62,382 nucleotides of DNA from Dehalococcoidales bacterium (GTDB lineage: Bacteria > Chloroflexota > Dehalococcoidia > Dehalococcoidales > RBG-16-60-22): assembly GCA_016926115.1 (NCBI GenBank), contig JAFGPF010000027.1, forward strand, positions 1 through 62,382. Direction: 5' to 3'. The position numbers were made by a program, and so were the translations under genes. The notes below the pieces were generated by a model, which searched no databases, had not been told where the DNA came from, and saw only the letters and a list, made by a program, of their open reading frames with translations. How positions within the stretch are numbered: the stretch's first letter is position 1; every line of letters begins with the position of its first letter. Positions 21,769 through 30,423 of the stretch are shown here, one piece after another.

Positions 21769-23253
21769 ATGCCATCGAGATTAGACGATATCAACGAGCA
21801 GAGAAAACAGACACTCCTGCAACTCCGCGGGCGGGGCATTAACCCGTATCCCAACAAATATAAGCAAACGCACACCACGCGTGAGGCGATAGCGAAGCTG
21901 GAGAAAATGGAAGCCAAGGAAACCGGGCAGAAAGCCGGGCCGGTCAGCGTTGCCGGGCGGATTACCGCCATCAGGAAGATGGGCAAGAGTACCTTCCTGG
22001 ACCTGCGTGACGGGACCGGAAAAATCCAGCTGCTTCTCCAGAACGCCAGCTTTAACAAAGACCAGCAGGAGTTATTCAAGGACCTGGACATCGGCGACAT
22101 CATCGGGGCGAAAGGCAACCTGCTGCGCACCCGCACCGGCGAGCCTACCGTAGCCGCCGGAGAATTCACCATGCTGTCAAAGTCGCTCCAGCCCCTGCCG
22201 GAGAAATGGCACGGACTCAGCGATACGGATAAACGCTACCGCCAGCGTTACGTGGACCTCATCGCCAACACCGAGGTAAAAGGGGTCTTCGAGGTGCGCA
22301 GTCGGGTCATCGCCGCCATCCGGCAGTTCCTCGACAAACGAGGCTTCATCGAGGTGGAAACGCCGGTGCTGCATTCGTCCGCCGGGGGCGCCCTTGCCGC
22401 GCCGTTCATCACCCACCATAATACCCTCGACCAGGACCTGTACCTCCGCATCGCCCTGGAACTTCACCTCAAGCGGCTCGTCGTCGGCGGGTTCGACAGG
22501 GTATATGAAATCGGGCGTGTCTTCCGCAACGAGGGCATCTCCACCACGCACAGCCCGGAATACACCCTGCTGGAAACCTATGAAGCCTACGCCGATTATA
22601 AAGACGTGATGGAAATGCAGGAGCAGATGATATACGAGGTCGGCCGGCAGGTGCTGGGGACGTCCGAGATTACCTACGATGGCAACACCATCGACCTCAA
22701 GCCGCCCTGGAAGCGCATCACCCTGCGCGACGCCGTCAGGGAGTACAGCGGCATCGATTATGTGAATTATCCCACCGCCGACGGGCTCCGGGAAAAGATG
22801 CGTTCTTCAAAGATGGACGTGGACCCGCAGAAAAACTGGGCGAAGCTGGTGGACGAATTACTGAAGACCTGCGTCAGACCCAAGCTCATACAACCCACCA
22901 TCGTTTACGATTACCCGGTGTCCATGTCACCGCTGGCGAAGAACAAGCCCGGTATGGAAAGAGTGGTCGAGCGATTTCAGGCTGTCATCGGGGGACTGGA
23001 GATAGATAACGCCTACAGCGAGCTCAACGACCCCATTCTCCAGCGGGAACGCTTCGAGGAGCAGATGAAGGACCGCCACGGGGACGACGCGGAACAGTGG
23101 ACAATCGACGAGGACTACCTGACGGCGCTGGAGTACGGCATGCCCCCCACCGGCGGACTCGGCGTGGGTATTGACAGACTCATAATGCTCCTCACCAATC
23201 AGCAGTCTATCCGAGAAGTGATACTGTTTCCTCAGTTAAGAGAAAAGGGATAA
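21769..23253 (+). CDS. lysS: Lysyl-tRNA synthetase, class II
   Basis: A 494-residue class II enzyme. The OB-fold anticodon-binding domain spans about residues 50-150 (VSVAGRITAIRKMGKSTFLDLRD). The catalytic domain has motif 2 (RVFRNEGISTTHSPEYTLLE) and motif 3 (GLGVGIDRLIMLL). ATG 21769 with AGG six bases upstream is preferred over TTG 21763. It is followed by a repeat-type hairpin. Confidence 0.96.
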   Translation: MPSRLDDINEQRKQTLLQLRGRGINPYPNKYKQTHTTREAIAKLEKMEAKETGQKAGPVSVAGRITAIRKMGKSTFLDLRDGTGKIQLLLQNASFNKDQQELFKDLDIGDIIGAKGNLLRTRTGEPTVAAGEFTMLSKSLQPLPEKWHGLSDTDKRYRQRYVDLIANTEVKGVFEVRSRVIAAIRQFLDKRGFIEVETPVLHSSAGGALAAPFITHHNTLDQDLYLRIALELHLKRLVVGGFDRVYEIGRVFRNEGISTTHSPEYTLLETYEAYADYKDVMEMQEQMIYEVGRQVLGTSEITYDGNTIDLKPPWKRITLRDAVREYSGIDYVNYPTADGLREKMRSSKMDVDPQKNWAKLVDELLKTCVRPKLIQPTIVYDYPVSMSPLAKNKPGMERVVERFQAVIGGLEIDNAYSELNDPILQRERFEEQMKDRHGDDAEQWTIDEDYLTALEYGMPPTGGLGVGIDRLIMLLTNQQSIREVILFPQLREKG

Positions 23254-23261
23254 AATAGGGA

Positions 23262-23340
23262 GTTTAAGAGGGGCAAAGCCCCCCTTCCCAACACCTTCCC
23301 CTCTCCTTTAAAGGAGAGGGGGATACAGGGGGTGAGGTAG
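23262..23340 (+). repeat. Dispersed GC-rich palindromic repeat before a DUF3795 gene
   Basis: Contains an AAGAGGGGC-type hairpin, an inner CTCTCCTTTAAAGGAGAG palindrome and the end block GATACAGGGGGTGAGGT. The same end block occurs, inverted, directly upstream of the DUF3795 gene at 39588-39935. The GGGGTGAGGT part acts as ribosome-binding sequence for the gene at 23347. Confidence 0.65.
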
Positions 23341-23346
23341 GCTATA

Positions 23347-23790
23347 ATGCCTGAAGGAAAAGAACTAATCGCTTACTGCGGACTCTACTGCGGCGACTGC
23401 TATCAGTACCAGGGCAAAATCGCCGATTTAGCCCGCGACCTGCGTAAGGAATTGAGGCAGTTCAAGTTCAGCCAGCGGGCTGAAAAGATGGCTACGGCGG
23501 CGTACTCCGCCGCCTTCAAGAACTATCCCCAGTGCTACGAACTGCTGGGAAACATGGTGAGGTTCCGCTGCAAGCGGGCTTGCCGTGGCGGCGGCGGGCC
23601 ACCCGTCTGCAAGATAAGGGAGTGCTGCCTGAAGAAAGGCTTCGACGGCTGCTGGCAGTGCGATGATTTTGAAACCTGTAAAACTATGGACTTCCTGTAT
23701 AAGTATCATGAAGATAGCCACATCAAGAACCTTAGAATCCTGAAGAAATCGGGGGTTGACAGCTTTATCAGCGGCAAGCGATACTGGTAA
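23347..23790 (+). CDS. DUF3795 family Cys-rich protein
   Basis: A 147-residue protein beginning IAYCGLYCGDCYQYQGKI, the hallmark of DUF3795. A second Cys-rich half (CKRACRGGGGPPVCKIRECC...CWQCDDFETC) probably binds zinc or an Fe-S cluster. About ten Cys are conserved in pattern. Function unknown. Two shorter relatives sit in the ATP synthase operon (39588-39935, 40028-40378). It is followed by serS after 19 bases. Confidence 0.8.
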   Translation: MPEGKELIAYCGLYCGDCYQYQGKIADLARDLRKELRQFKFSQRAEKMATAAYSAAFKNYPQCYELLGNMVRFRCKRACRGGGGPPVCKIRECCLKKGFDGCWQCDDFETCKTMDFLYKYHEDSHIKNLRILKKSGVDSFISGKRYW

Positions 23791-23809
23791 CGGTATTAAG
23801 GAGAGTCCC

Positions 23810-25051
23810 ATGCTTGACATTAGATTTCTCAGAGAAAACCCGGATATCGTTAAGAAATCGCTGGAAAACCGGCATGACAGCGCCCCCGTGGATGAAATCC
23901 TGGAACTCGATACAAAGCGGCGCCAGAAAGTCGGCGAACTGGATAACCTGCGCCAGGAAAGAAAAGCCATATCCAAGGAAAGGGAAAAAGCGCAGGAAAG
24001 GGGCCGCGCCCTCCGAGCCGAGATTCAGGACATGGAAGAGGAAGTCCGCCGCCTCGACGAGCAACTGGAGACACTACTTTTACAGGTGCCCAACGTCCCC
24101 CAGGCGGACGTCCCCATCGGTCGGGACGACAGCGAAAACGTGGTGATACGCTCCTGGGAAGAGCCGAAGCAGTTCTCCTTCAAAGCCCTGCCCCACTGGC
24201 AACTGGGGGAAGACCTCGGGATAATCGACTTCGAGCGCGGGGTGAAGATATCCGGCAGCCGTTTCTACGTGCTCAAGGGCATGGGCGCCCGCCTCCAGAG
24301 GGCGCTTATCACCTTTATGCTCGATCTTCATATTAAGGAGCACGGCTACCAGGAGATATACCCGCCGTATATGGTCAAAGAAGAATGCATGGTCGGGTCC
24401 GGCCAGCTTCCCAAGTTCATCGATAATATTTATCACGATGTCGAAGATGACCTGTGGATGGTAGGCACCGCCGAGATACCCCTCACCAACCTGCACCGTG
24501 ATGAAATCCTCGCCGCCGATTTGCTGCCCCTCCACTACGTCGCTTACACCGCCTGCTTCCGCCGTGAAAAAATGTCGGCGGGCAAGGACACGCGCGGCAT
24601 CAAGCGGGGCCACCAATTCGACAAGGTGGAAATGTACAAGTTCACCACGCCGGAGACATCACCGGACGAACTGGAGAAAATGGTCGCCAACGCCGAGGAT
24701 GTCTGCCGTAAGCTGGGGCTGCCCTATCGCATCAAGGAACTGTGCACCGGCGACCTTGGTTTTACCGCGGTAAAGTCGTACGACGTCGAGATGTGGGCGC
24801 CCGGCTGCGAGGAATGGCTGGAGGTCAGCTCGTGCTCCAACTGCGCCGACTTCCAGGCGCGGCGGGCGAACGTGCGCTACCGCCCCACCCCGGACACTAA
24901 GCCCCAGTTCGTCCACACCCTCAACGGCTCCGGTCTGGCGCTGCCCAGGGTATTGATTGCCGTCATGGAGAACTACCAGCAGGCGGACGGCTCCATCGCT
25001 GTGCCCGAGGCACTGCAGGAATACGCGGGTAACAAGAAAATAAAACCATAA
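23810..25051 (+). CDS. serS: Seryl-tRNA synthetase
   Basis: A 413-residue class II synthetase. It has an N-terminal coiled-coil arm (about residues 30-100, with QERKAISKEREKAQERG) and catalytic motifs 2 (ACFRREKMSAGKDTRGIKRGHQF) and 3 (NGSGLALPRVLIAVMEN) given here as approximate positions 255-280 and 375-390. AAGGAGAG upstream of ATG 23810 sets the start. Its cognate tRNA-Ser(TGA) lies 2.4 kb downstream. Confidence 0.96.
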   Translation: MLDIRFLRENPDIVKKSLENRHDSAPVDEILELDTKRRQKVGELDNLRQERKAISKEREKAQERGRALRAEIQDMEEEVRRLDEQLETLLLQVPNVPQADVPIGRDDSENVVIRSWEEPKQFSFKALPHWQLGEDLGIIDFERGVKISGSRFYVLKGMGARLQRALITFMLDLHIKEHGYQEIYPPYMVKEECMVGSGQLPKFIDNIYHDVEDDLWMVGTAEIPLTNLHRDEILAADLLPLHYVAYTACFRREKMSAGKDTRGIKRGHQFDKVEMYKFTTPETSPDELEKMVANAEDVCRKLGLPYRIKELCTGDLGFTAVKSYDVEMWAPGCEEWLEVSSCSNCADFQARRANVRYRPTPDTKPQFVHTLNGSGLALPRVLIAVMENYQQADGSIAVPEALQEYAGNKKIKP

Positions 25052-25202
25052 GTCCCTGCCGCAGTAGCTACAAACCCGGGTTATGGTGTATAATATAAGC
25101 GACTTTCCGTCACCGGATACACCCTGACCCGCATCAAATTATACAATCGTGTCTCCGGTTACGCGCGTCTAATTATAATTGGTTTTAATTGGAGGTACAG
25201 CT

Positions 25203-25802
25203 GTGCAGCAAACAAACGAGACTTCAATGCAAATCAAGGACACCACCGCCAACCCAGCGCCGCTCGGTCTCCTGGCTTTCGGTATGACCACCGTACTGTT
25301 GAACCTCCATAATGCCGGCCTTTTCGCCATCGGGACCGTGATACTGGCGATGGGTATCTTCTACGGCGGTCTGGCCCAGATTATCGCCGGTATCATGGAA
25401 TGGAAGAAGAACAACACCTTCGGGACGACGGCTTTCCTTTCCTACGGGTTTTTCTGGCTCACGCTGGTAGGTTTACTCGTCATGCCGACCATGGAATGGG
25501 GAGCCGCCCCGGAAACACCGGCGATGGTCGCCTACCTGTGCCTCTGGGGAGTCTTTACCGGCGTTATGTTTTTCGCCACCCTGAAGTTGAACGGGGCGCT
25601 GCAGATTATTTTCGGCAGTCTGACGATACTCTTCTTCCTGCTTGCCATCGGCGACGCTACCGGCAATACCGTCATTAAGACCGTCGCCGGTTATGAGGGC
25701 ATCATCTGCGGTCTCTCGGCTGTTTATACCGGACTTGCCCAGGTACTCAATGAATATTACGGCAGGGTAATATGGCCCATCTGGCCGGTGAAGAAGGGGT
25801 AA
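25203..25802 (+). CDS. Acetate/succinate uptake transporter, GPR1/FUN34/SatP family
   Basis: A 199-residue six-span membrane protein. The N-terminal [20 protein letters not shown] is the family signature of the acetate channel, and spans follow with the family's GxxxGGxxQ pattern ([17 protein letters not shown]). It probably imports acetate. GTG 25203 is chosen because GGAGGT lies six bases upstream. A single gene with its own leader of about 150 bases after serS. Confidence 0.9.
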   Translation: MQQTNETSMQIKDTTANPAPLGLLAFGMTTVLLNLHNAGLFAIGTVILAMGIFYGGLAQIIAGIMEWKKNNTFGTTAFLSYGFFWLTLVGLLVMPTMEWGAAPETPAMVAYLCLWGVFTGVMFFATLKLNGALQIIFGSLTILFFLLAIGDATGNTVIKTVAGYEGIICGLSAVYTGLAQVLNEYYGRVIWPIWPVKKG

Positions 25803-25847
25803 AATACCAGTTCTCACATGCCTGATAGCAATCACGTCCTGAGGCAC

Positions 25848-25893
25848 TTGACACAATCATGATTTTCCTTTATGATACCTAGAAATTCTAGGT
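25848..25893 (+). promoter_or_regulatory. Strong promoter with a 17-bp palindromic operator
   Basis: TTGACA (25848-25853), 17-base spacer, TATGAT (25871-25876). Directly behind the -10 and covering the expected start is the perfect palindrome ACCTAGAA-A-TTCTAGGT (25877-25893). The position is that of a classical repressor operator for the gene at 25915. Confidence 0.75.
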
Positions 25894-25914
25894 GTAAAAA
25901 GGAGGGTTTCTGAA

Positions 25915-26277
25915 ATGCGTGTGATTGCAGTCATCGTGGTACTCCTGGGGTTAGCCAGCCTGGCATTGGGCATACTTTTCATCTTCCAGGCCGCCGGTGC
26001 GGAACAGGAGGTCGCCGACTCCATAGCGCCTCTGCCGCTGGACCAGCTGGATGACACATACGATGGAGTAACAGCCCAGTATAACCAGGCGAAAGCGGCA
26101 CAAATGCCGCCAAGTCCCGAGTACAATGCCCTGTATGGAAATAAGGTAGGACTGGGACTTGCCAGGTCTAATGCCGGTACCGCCAGCTTCGTCCAGAGCG
26201 TCGGTATCATCAGCATCATCCTGGGCGCGGGAATGGTACTCGCCGGCATAGCTATACTCAGGCAAGCTTCAAGCTAG
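25915..26277 (+). CDS. Small membrane protein with two spans, unknown
   Basis: A 120-residue protein. Span 1 is residues 1-24 (VIAVIVVLLGLASLALGILF), a soluble loop of about 60 residues follows (VADSIAPLPLDQLDDTYDGV), and span 2 is near the C-terminus (SVGIISIILGAGMVLAGIAI). The loop lies outside or in the cytoplasm depending on orientation. AAAGGAGGG precedes the ATG. The strong palindrome-bearing promoter implies tight regulation. No family recognised. Confidence 0.65.
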   Translation: MRVIAVIVVLLGLASLALGILFIFQAAGAEQEVADSIAPLPLDQLDDTYDGVTAQYNQAKAAQMPPSPEYNALYGNKVGLGLARSNAGTASFVQSVGIISIILGAGMVLAGIAILRQASS

Positions 26278-26390
26278 TATAACCGCGTAAAGCATTTATA
26301 CGCTGCATATTTTACTTCGTAAGTATGACGGGGCTTATATTCGTTACGTCGTTTTATGATGGTAACGGACTATAAGTCTCGTTGTCTTTT

Positions 26391-26419
26391 ATGGAGATCT
26401 CCGGGCTAGGCCTGTATAA
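26391..26419 (+). promoter_or_regulatory. Putative promoter of the second TIGR04076 gene
   Basis: TGGAGA (26391-26396), 17-base spacer, TATAAT (26414-26419). The perfect palindrome GGAGATCTCC (26392-26401) overlaps the -35. Confidence 0.45.
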
Positions 26420-26467
26420 TAATCCACAGGTATTCACGCCTGAAAAAGTCCGAAACAGGAGACATAT

Positions 26468-26740
26468 ATGGAAACCAAAGAATATGAAGTAGTCATCAAG
26501 CTGGTCAGCAACCAGAAACCCTGCCACTCCGGACATAAAATCGGGGATGAATGGGTTTTTAATTACATGACACCGCCGAACATGTGCAGCCTCGCCTTTA
26601 ACGCCATCTACCCCGCCGCCATGGTACTCCAGTTCGGGGGCATGTTTCCCTGGCAGGAAGACCCCGACGTCGTACAGATGGCCTGCCCCGATGGTGAGGT
26701 CAATAACATCTTCGAACTCCAGCGCCGTCCCCGGCAATAA
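26468..26740 (+). CDS. TIGR04076 family small protein, paralogue
   Basis: A 90-residue protein. Like the gene at 1698 it has C...GHKIGDEWVF, then MCSLAFNAIYPAAMVLQFGG and a C-terminal ACPDGEVNNIFELQR. The Trp of the MCSW motif is replaced by Leu. AACAGGAGA lies ahead of the ATG. Function unknown; here it is a single-gene transcription unit. Confidence 0.75.
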   Translation: METKEYEVVIKLVSNQKPCHSGHKIGDEWVFNYMTPPNMCSLAFNAIYPAAMVLQFGGMFPWQEDPDVVQMACPDGEVNNIFELQRRPRQ

Positions 26741-26887
26741 CCGTATAATCTCACGCTCAAAATAAGTGCCAGCCCAGACGTCATATGGGTGTTAACCTGC
26801 TATCCTTCCATGAGGCTTTTATACTACATTATAATTGTAGGAATTCCTTTGTCCTCTTAATTCCTTAAATTAAGCAGGAGCGCCGAT

Positions 26888-27097
26888 TTGACAACGGACA
26901 ACGTCGTAGAAACCAATGTAATCGTGCCGGAGCCGCTGGAGGAACTCAGCGGGTTCTGTACTGAGTGCCACTGCGCCACCCTGTTCATGGTCGATAAAGA
27001 ACACGGCTACTACAAGAAGTGCCCGAACTGCGGGAATATCGAGTATCTCCACCGCAGGTTCTTAAGGTTCGACCGCCAGACCCGCCAGTGGAAATAG
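26888..27097 (+). CDS. Small zinc-ribbon protein
   Basis: A 69-residue protein with CTECHC and, about 20 residues on, CPNCGN, forming a zinc ribbon (first pair FCTECHCATLFMV). The N-terminus is acidic and the C-terminus basic (HRRFLRFDRQTRQWK), compatible with nucleic-acid or protein binding. TTG start with AGCAGGAG nine bases upstream. It converges on the small gene at 27116. Confidence 0.6.
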   Translation: MTTDNVVETNVIVPEPLEELSGFCTECHCATLFMVDKEHGYYKKCPNCGNIEYLHRRFLRFDRQTRQWK

Positions 27098-27115
27098 CCC
27101 TGCCGCCATCGACCG

Positions 27116-27355
27116 TCAGTTCTTGAGTCTTCTTAAGAGCACGGTGATGATGAGGGTATCGCGGGCGGCGGTGATGTTGTGTGAAATAACCTCCCAGCCT
27201 TCCGGAATCGTTTCCGGCAGATGGGTGAAGACCTCGTCTATCGTCCCGGTTAGTCCTTCCTGGTCTTCGTCGTGGGTGAAATGGGGACTCCGCCCGGCCT
27301 CCTCGGGGTTGATGTATTCCACCAGCACCTTGTATTCGTAGGGATGACTTTTCAT
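27116..27355 (-). CDS. Small conserved-looking protein, unknown
   Basis: A 79-residue soluble protein (YEYKVLVEYINPEEAG at the N-terminus, ITAARDTLIITVLLRRLKN at the C-terminus), compatible with an alpha/beta ferredoxin-like fold. AGGGGGG seven bases before the ATG supports translation. No family recognised. Confidence 0.5.
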   Translation of the reverse strand: MKSHPYEYKVLVEYINPEEAGRSPHFTHDEDQEGLTGTIDEVFTHLPETIPEGWEVISHNITAARDTLIITVLLRRLKN

Positions 27356-27480
27356 GATTGCCCCCCTGCCAATTTGGATTTTTACCGATAGAAAATATCA
27401 CCCCTGTTATACCCCCCACCGTAAGGATTGTCAAGACTCAACCTTGCCTGTGAAGTAATTCTGGGGTACAATTCATAACC

Positions 27481-27571
27481 GGAGGGGTGTCCGAGCGGCC
27501 TATGGTGACGGTCTTGAAAACCGTTGTCCTTCTCTGAAGGACCGCGGGTTCGAATCCCGCCCCCTCCGCCA
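27481..27571 (+). tRNA. tRNA-Ser(TGA)
   Basis: The acceptor stem GGAGGGG pairs with CCCCTCC. The anticodon loop is CTTGAAA, giving anticodon TGA. The long variable arm TGTCCTTCTCTGAAGGACC is typical of serine tRNA, the T-loop is GGTTCGAATCC, the discriminator is G, and a CCA is encoded. Reads UCA/UCG codons. Confidence 0.97.
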
Positions 27572-27600
27572 GCCTACGCCAAGGCTACGGCTGGCAAGCC
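27568..27600. repeat. Palindromic repeat fused to the tRNA 3' end
   Basis: GCCAGCC (27568-27574) and GGCTGGC (27589-27595) form inverted arms starting at the tRNA discriminator base and CCA. Read in one frame it encodes AYAKATAGKPA, a string seen in dispersed palindromic repeats of several environmental bacterial lineages. It also contains inner AGCC/GGCT pairs. Confidence 0.5.
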
Positions 27601-27602
27601 AG

Positions 27603-29198
27603 CTAATCCTCTATCCTCACCTTGTTCAACTCCGCCAGACCCATCGGGTTTAACTCGTAGCCTTCCACGTAGGGCTTCACCAGGATATAGTTCTTCCCGA
27701 ACCACAGCGGCAGGCATGCCGCGTCGTCTATCATCATCTGCTCCGCCTGCCGGTACATTTCCAGGCTCTTTGCGTAGTCCGCCTCCACCGCCGCTTTGTC
27801 CAGCACGGCGTCCACCTCCGCGTTGGAATACTCGGCGAAGTTATTTTCCTCGCCGCTATGGAACAGGATATCCAGGAAGTTCTGCGGGTGCGGGTAGTCC
27901 GCCACCCAGCCCATATCGAACATTTCGTTCTTCTCTTCCCGCAGGGTATAGAGGAACCGCTCCGGCTCCATCTGGCGTACCGTCACCTCCACTCCCAGGT
28001 TCTCCCGCCACTGGGTGATGATGGCCTCCAGGGAAGACGATATCACGCCGCCGTAGCCGGACGTGGTCAGTACGATATCCGGGAGGCGGGACGCCTCTCC
28101 GTACGAGGAAAGAGCCAGCCATTCCCTGGCCTTTGCCACGTCGTATTCCAGCCCGTCCAGTCCCTCGTTATAGCCGGGGATGCCGGGGGGCAGTATGCCG
28201 TCGGCGCGCTGGACGAGGTCGCGGAACATCAACGATATTATCTTGTCCTTATCGACCGCCTGGCTGAAAGCCCGGCGGACATTCACATCGTCAAAGGGAG
28301 GCCTGGTGGGATTGAAACCGATGTAGCTGAAGCTCAACTCCGGCGTGACGTGAAGCTCCTGATTGAAGGGACCCGCGGGGTCGGTGACCCGGTCGATATA
28401 GCTCACGGAGACCCCGGTGACGTCTATCTGCCCCGTCTCGTACATGTTCATGGGCACGCCGCTCCACAACTGGAACTCGACGGCTTCGACGCCCGCCACC
28501 TGCCCGTAATAGTCCTCGTTCCTTTCCAGTACCAGCAGCGTATTTTCCTGCCATTCCTTGAGCCGGAACGGACCCGTGCCGTTGGGCGCATGCCACCAGT
28601 CACTGCCGCTTCTCACGTTAAACTCGTCCACGGCGAATGCCGTGGTGTAGGTCAGCTTGGAAAGGAAGTACGACTTGGGGGTATCGATGGTTACCTCCAG
28701 CGTATAATCGTCGCGGACCCTTACGCCGCTGATTTCCCCTGCCCTGCCGGCGATGACGTCCATCGCCCCGACGATATCGCCGAGATAGGTGGCGGCAACC
28801 TGCGAGCCCGTGGCGGGATCGCAGGCGCGTTCCCAGGAATACTTAAAGTCGGCGGCGGTAACGCCGCGCCCGTCGTGAAAGACGACATCCTTCCGCAGGT
28901 AAAAGGTGTAAGTCCGCAGGTCGCTGCTGACCTCCCACCGCCCGGCGATGTCCGGCGCCGATTCCAGGTTATCATCGAGTCTTACCAGTCCACTGTAAAT
29001 CTGGGCGATATAGTCGTGGGAGGTCATTTCCGCCGATACCGCGGGGTCGAGCGTAATGGGGTCGATCCCGTAAAGCTTGAGCACGCCGCTGCCGAGGATG
29101 GCAGGTGTTTCTTCCTCTACCTCCGGCGACTTGCAGCCGGAAACGCCCGGCAGACACAGCAGCGCAATTGCCAGCAATATAAAAATGAGTTTTTTCAT
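27603..29198 (-). CDS. Peptide/nickel ABC transporter substrate-binding lipoprotein (family 5)
   Basis: A 531-residue secreted lipoprotein. The signal peptide MKKLIFILLAIALLCLPG ends in a VSGC lipobox, and the mature protein starts at Cys22. The family-5 SBP pattern follows: LYGIDPITLDPAVS, TYTFYLRKDVVFHDGRGVTA, GTGPFRLKEW and a C-terminal YRQAEQMMIDDAACLPLW. It would capture oligopeptides or a similar ligand for an ABC importer. No permease or ATPase gene is adjacent, so it is an orphan. Confidence 0.93.
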   Translation of the reverse strand: MKKLIFILLAIALLCLPGVSGCKSPEVEEETPAILGSGVLKLYGIDPITLDPAVSAEMTSHDYIAQIYSGLVRLDDNLESAPDIAGRWEVSSDLRTYTFYLRKDVVFHDGRGVTAADFKYSWERACDPATGSQVAATYLGDIVGAMDVIAGRAGEISGVRVRDDYTLEVTIDTPKSYFLSKLTYTTAFAVDEFNVRSGSDWWHAPNGTGPFRLKEWQENTLLVLERNEDYYGQVAGVEAVEFQLWSGVPMNMYETGQIDVTGVSVSYIDRVTDPAGPFNQELHVTPELSFSYIGFNPTRPPFDDVNVRRAFSQAVDKDKIISLMFRDLVQRADGILPPGIPGYNEGLDGLEYDVAKAREWLALSSYGEASRLPDIVLTTSGYGGVISSSLEAIITQWRENLGVEVTVRQMEPERFLYTLREEKNEMFDMGWVADYPHPQNFLDILFHSGEENNFAEYSNAEVDAVLDKAAVEADYAKSLEMYRQAEQMMIDDAACLPLWFGKNYILVKPYVEGYELNPMGLAELNKVRIED

Positions 29199-29310
29199 AC
29201 CAAAGCCAAGTACCCTTCAGGCACAATATAACACAAAGTCATTCTCCGTGCACGATATGCACGCCGGAGCCGCAAGTATTATAATTGATACAGGAAAAGA
29301 GGTGATTGAC

Positions 29311-29823
29311 ATGATGTTCGGTACTTTGCAGTCATACATAAAACGACGCTGGATGAGAATACAAGGGGCTTTACCGGCATTGTGGAAAAATTATCTTTAC
29401 CAGAGCCTCCTAGCGGCAATTGTGGTGTTTATCGTCCTGCTGATTCTCACGATTAATAACGCCGTGGTCATTGCTTCCATAGGCGCCACGGCTTTCATTA
29501 TATTTACCATGCCCCGTAACGTAACCGCCCGACCGCGCCGGGTTATCGGCGGGCACATGGTCGGGTTGTTCTCCGGCTCATTATGCGCCCTAATTCCCCA
29601 TTCTTCCACGCTGGCGTCCGTCAGCGTTTACGCCCTGGCGGTGGGAATATCCATCTGCCTGATGGTCGCCCTGGACTTCGAGCACCCGCCCGCCAGCGGC
29701 ACAGCGCTGGGTGTAGCCATTACCGGTTTTTCCCCCAACGTGATGCTAGCCGTTATCATCAGCAGTCTTGCCCTATCGATGGCGCATCACTTCTCCAAGA
29801 AATTCCTGAAAGACCTGACATAG
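29311..29823 (+). CDS. HPP family integral membrane protein
   Basis: A 170-residue protein with four predicted spans and the family hallmark EHPPASGTALGVAITG, which carries the His-Pro-Pro motif. GATAFIIFTMPRN is also typical. HPP proteins are implicated in nitrite or anion transport in plastids and cyanobacteria; the substrate here is unknown. AGAGG lies eight bases before ATG 29311. Divergent from the SBP gene. Confidence 0.85.
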   Translation: MMFGTLQSYIKRRWMRIQGALPALWKNYLYQSLLAAIVVFIVLLILTINNAVVIASIGATAFIIFTMPRNVTARPRRVIGGHMVGLFSGSLCALIPHSSTLASVSVYALAVGISICLMVALDFEHPPASGTALGVAITGFSPNVMLAVIISSLALSMAHHFSKKFLKDLT

Positions 29824-29870
29824 ACAGTTCGATTCTAGGGCTTTCTCAAGGATATCCCCAAATATTTAAT

Positions 29871-29899
29871 TTGACAAATGTCACATAATGTGCTATTTT
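29871..29899 (+). promoter_or_regulatory. Promoter with two palindromes upstream of a winged-helix gene
   Basis: TTGACA (29871-29876), 17-base spacer, TATTTT (29894-29899). TGACA-AA-TGTCA (29872-29883) lies over the -35, and CACAT-A-ATGTG (29882-29892) fills the spacer. The expected arrangement for autoregulation by the encoded DNA-binding protein. Confidence 0.6.
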
Positions 29900-29933
29900 A
29901 ATGTCTGGCATCTTTATAAAAGGGGGTGGAAAT

Positions 29934-30263
29934 ATGCTGCCGAGCGAAATGATAATCTTGATGGCCACCGTCGTAAATCCCAAGACAGGCAACAAACTGC
30001 TGACCAGCACTATGGATGTCACCGGTGAATATATCGGTTATCTCTATAACTCCCTGGTTAACCGGGGGTATTTAAAATACCATGGGCCGTCCAGATATCA
30101 ACTTACGGTAATAGGCAGAGAAGCTATTTCCGACTTTATCAGGAAGAACAAGACCAAGTCTAAAGACATCATTATAAGACTAAAAATGCTGGGTATCGAG
30201 ATAAGCCCGGAGCAGGAACATAAAATAGAAAAGCTGGGAAAAGAATCAATCAAGGCTAATTAG
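29934..30263 (+). CDS. Winged-helix DNA-binding regulator, small
   Basis: A 109-residue protein with a winged-helix pattern. The recognition region TMDVTGEYIGYLYNSLVNRG is followed by a wing with YLKYHGPSRYQLTVIGREAI, as in MarR-type and small archaeal-like regulators. The C-terminal helix is Lys-rich. ATG 29934 has AGGGGGTGG upstream; an earlier ATG at 29901 lies at the expected transcript start and would lack a leader. Palindromes in its promoter suggest autoregulation (inference). Confidence 0.65.
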   Translation: MLPSEMIILMATVVNPKTGNKLLTSTMDVTGEYIGYLYNSLVNRGYLKYHGPSRYQLTVIGREAISDFIRKNKTKSKDIIIRLKMLGIEISPEQEHKIEKLGKESIKAN

Positions 30264-30273
30264 GGTACTGCGG

Positions 30274-30353
30274 CACACAGGGGGGATGCTGGCCTGTGTG
30301 ACCTCCTTTATTATAGTGAGCTATGCATTGGACACGCATGATGCATAGCTCAC
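30274..30353. promoter_or_regulatory. Two consecutive intergenic inverted repeats
   Basis: CACACAGG / CCTGTGTG (30274-30300) is followed by a 13-bp perfect inverted repeat GTGAGCTATGCAT / ATGCATAGCTCAC (30316-30353, 12-base loop) and then GTTTATTATTT. The first may be the terminator of the regulator gene; the second, long and exact, could be a bidirectional terminator or a protein-binding site. Confidence 0.5.
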
Positions 30354-30423
30354 GTTTATTATTTGAAATATCGGGAATTTAAGCCGTATAATCATTTAGA
30401 ATTAAAACGTAAGGAGAAGAAGC

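Noticed and set aside
27858..29231. A 457-codon frame antisense to the peptide-binding lipoprotein
   Set aside because: The minus-strand gene has a signal peptide, lipobox and family motifs; the antisense frame is a by-product of codon bias.
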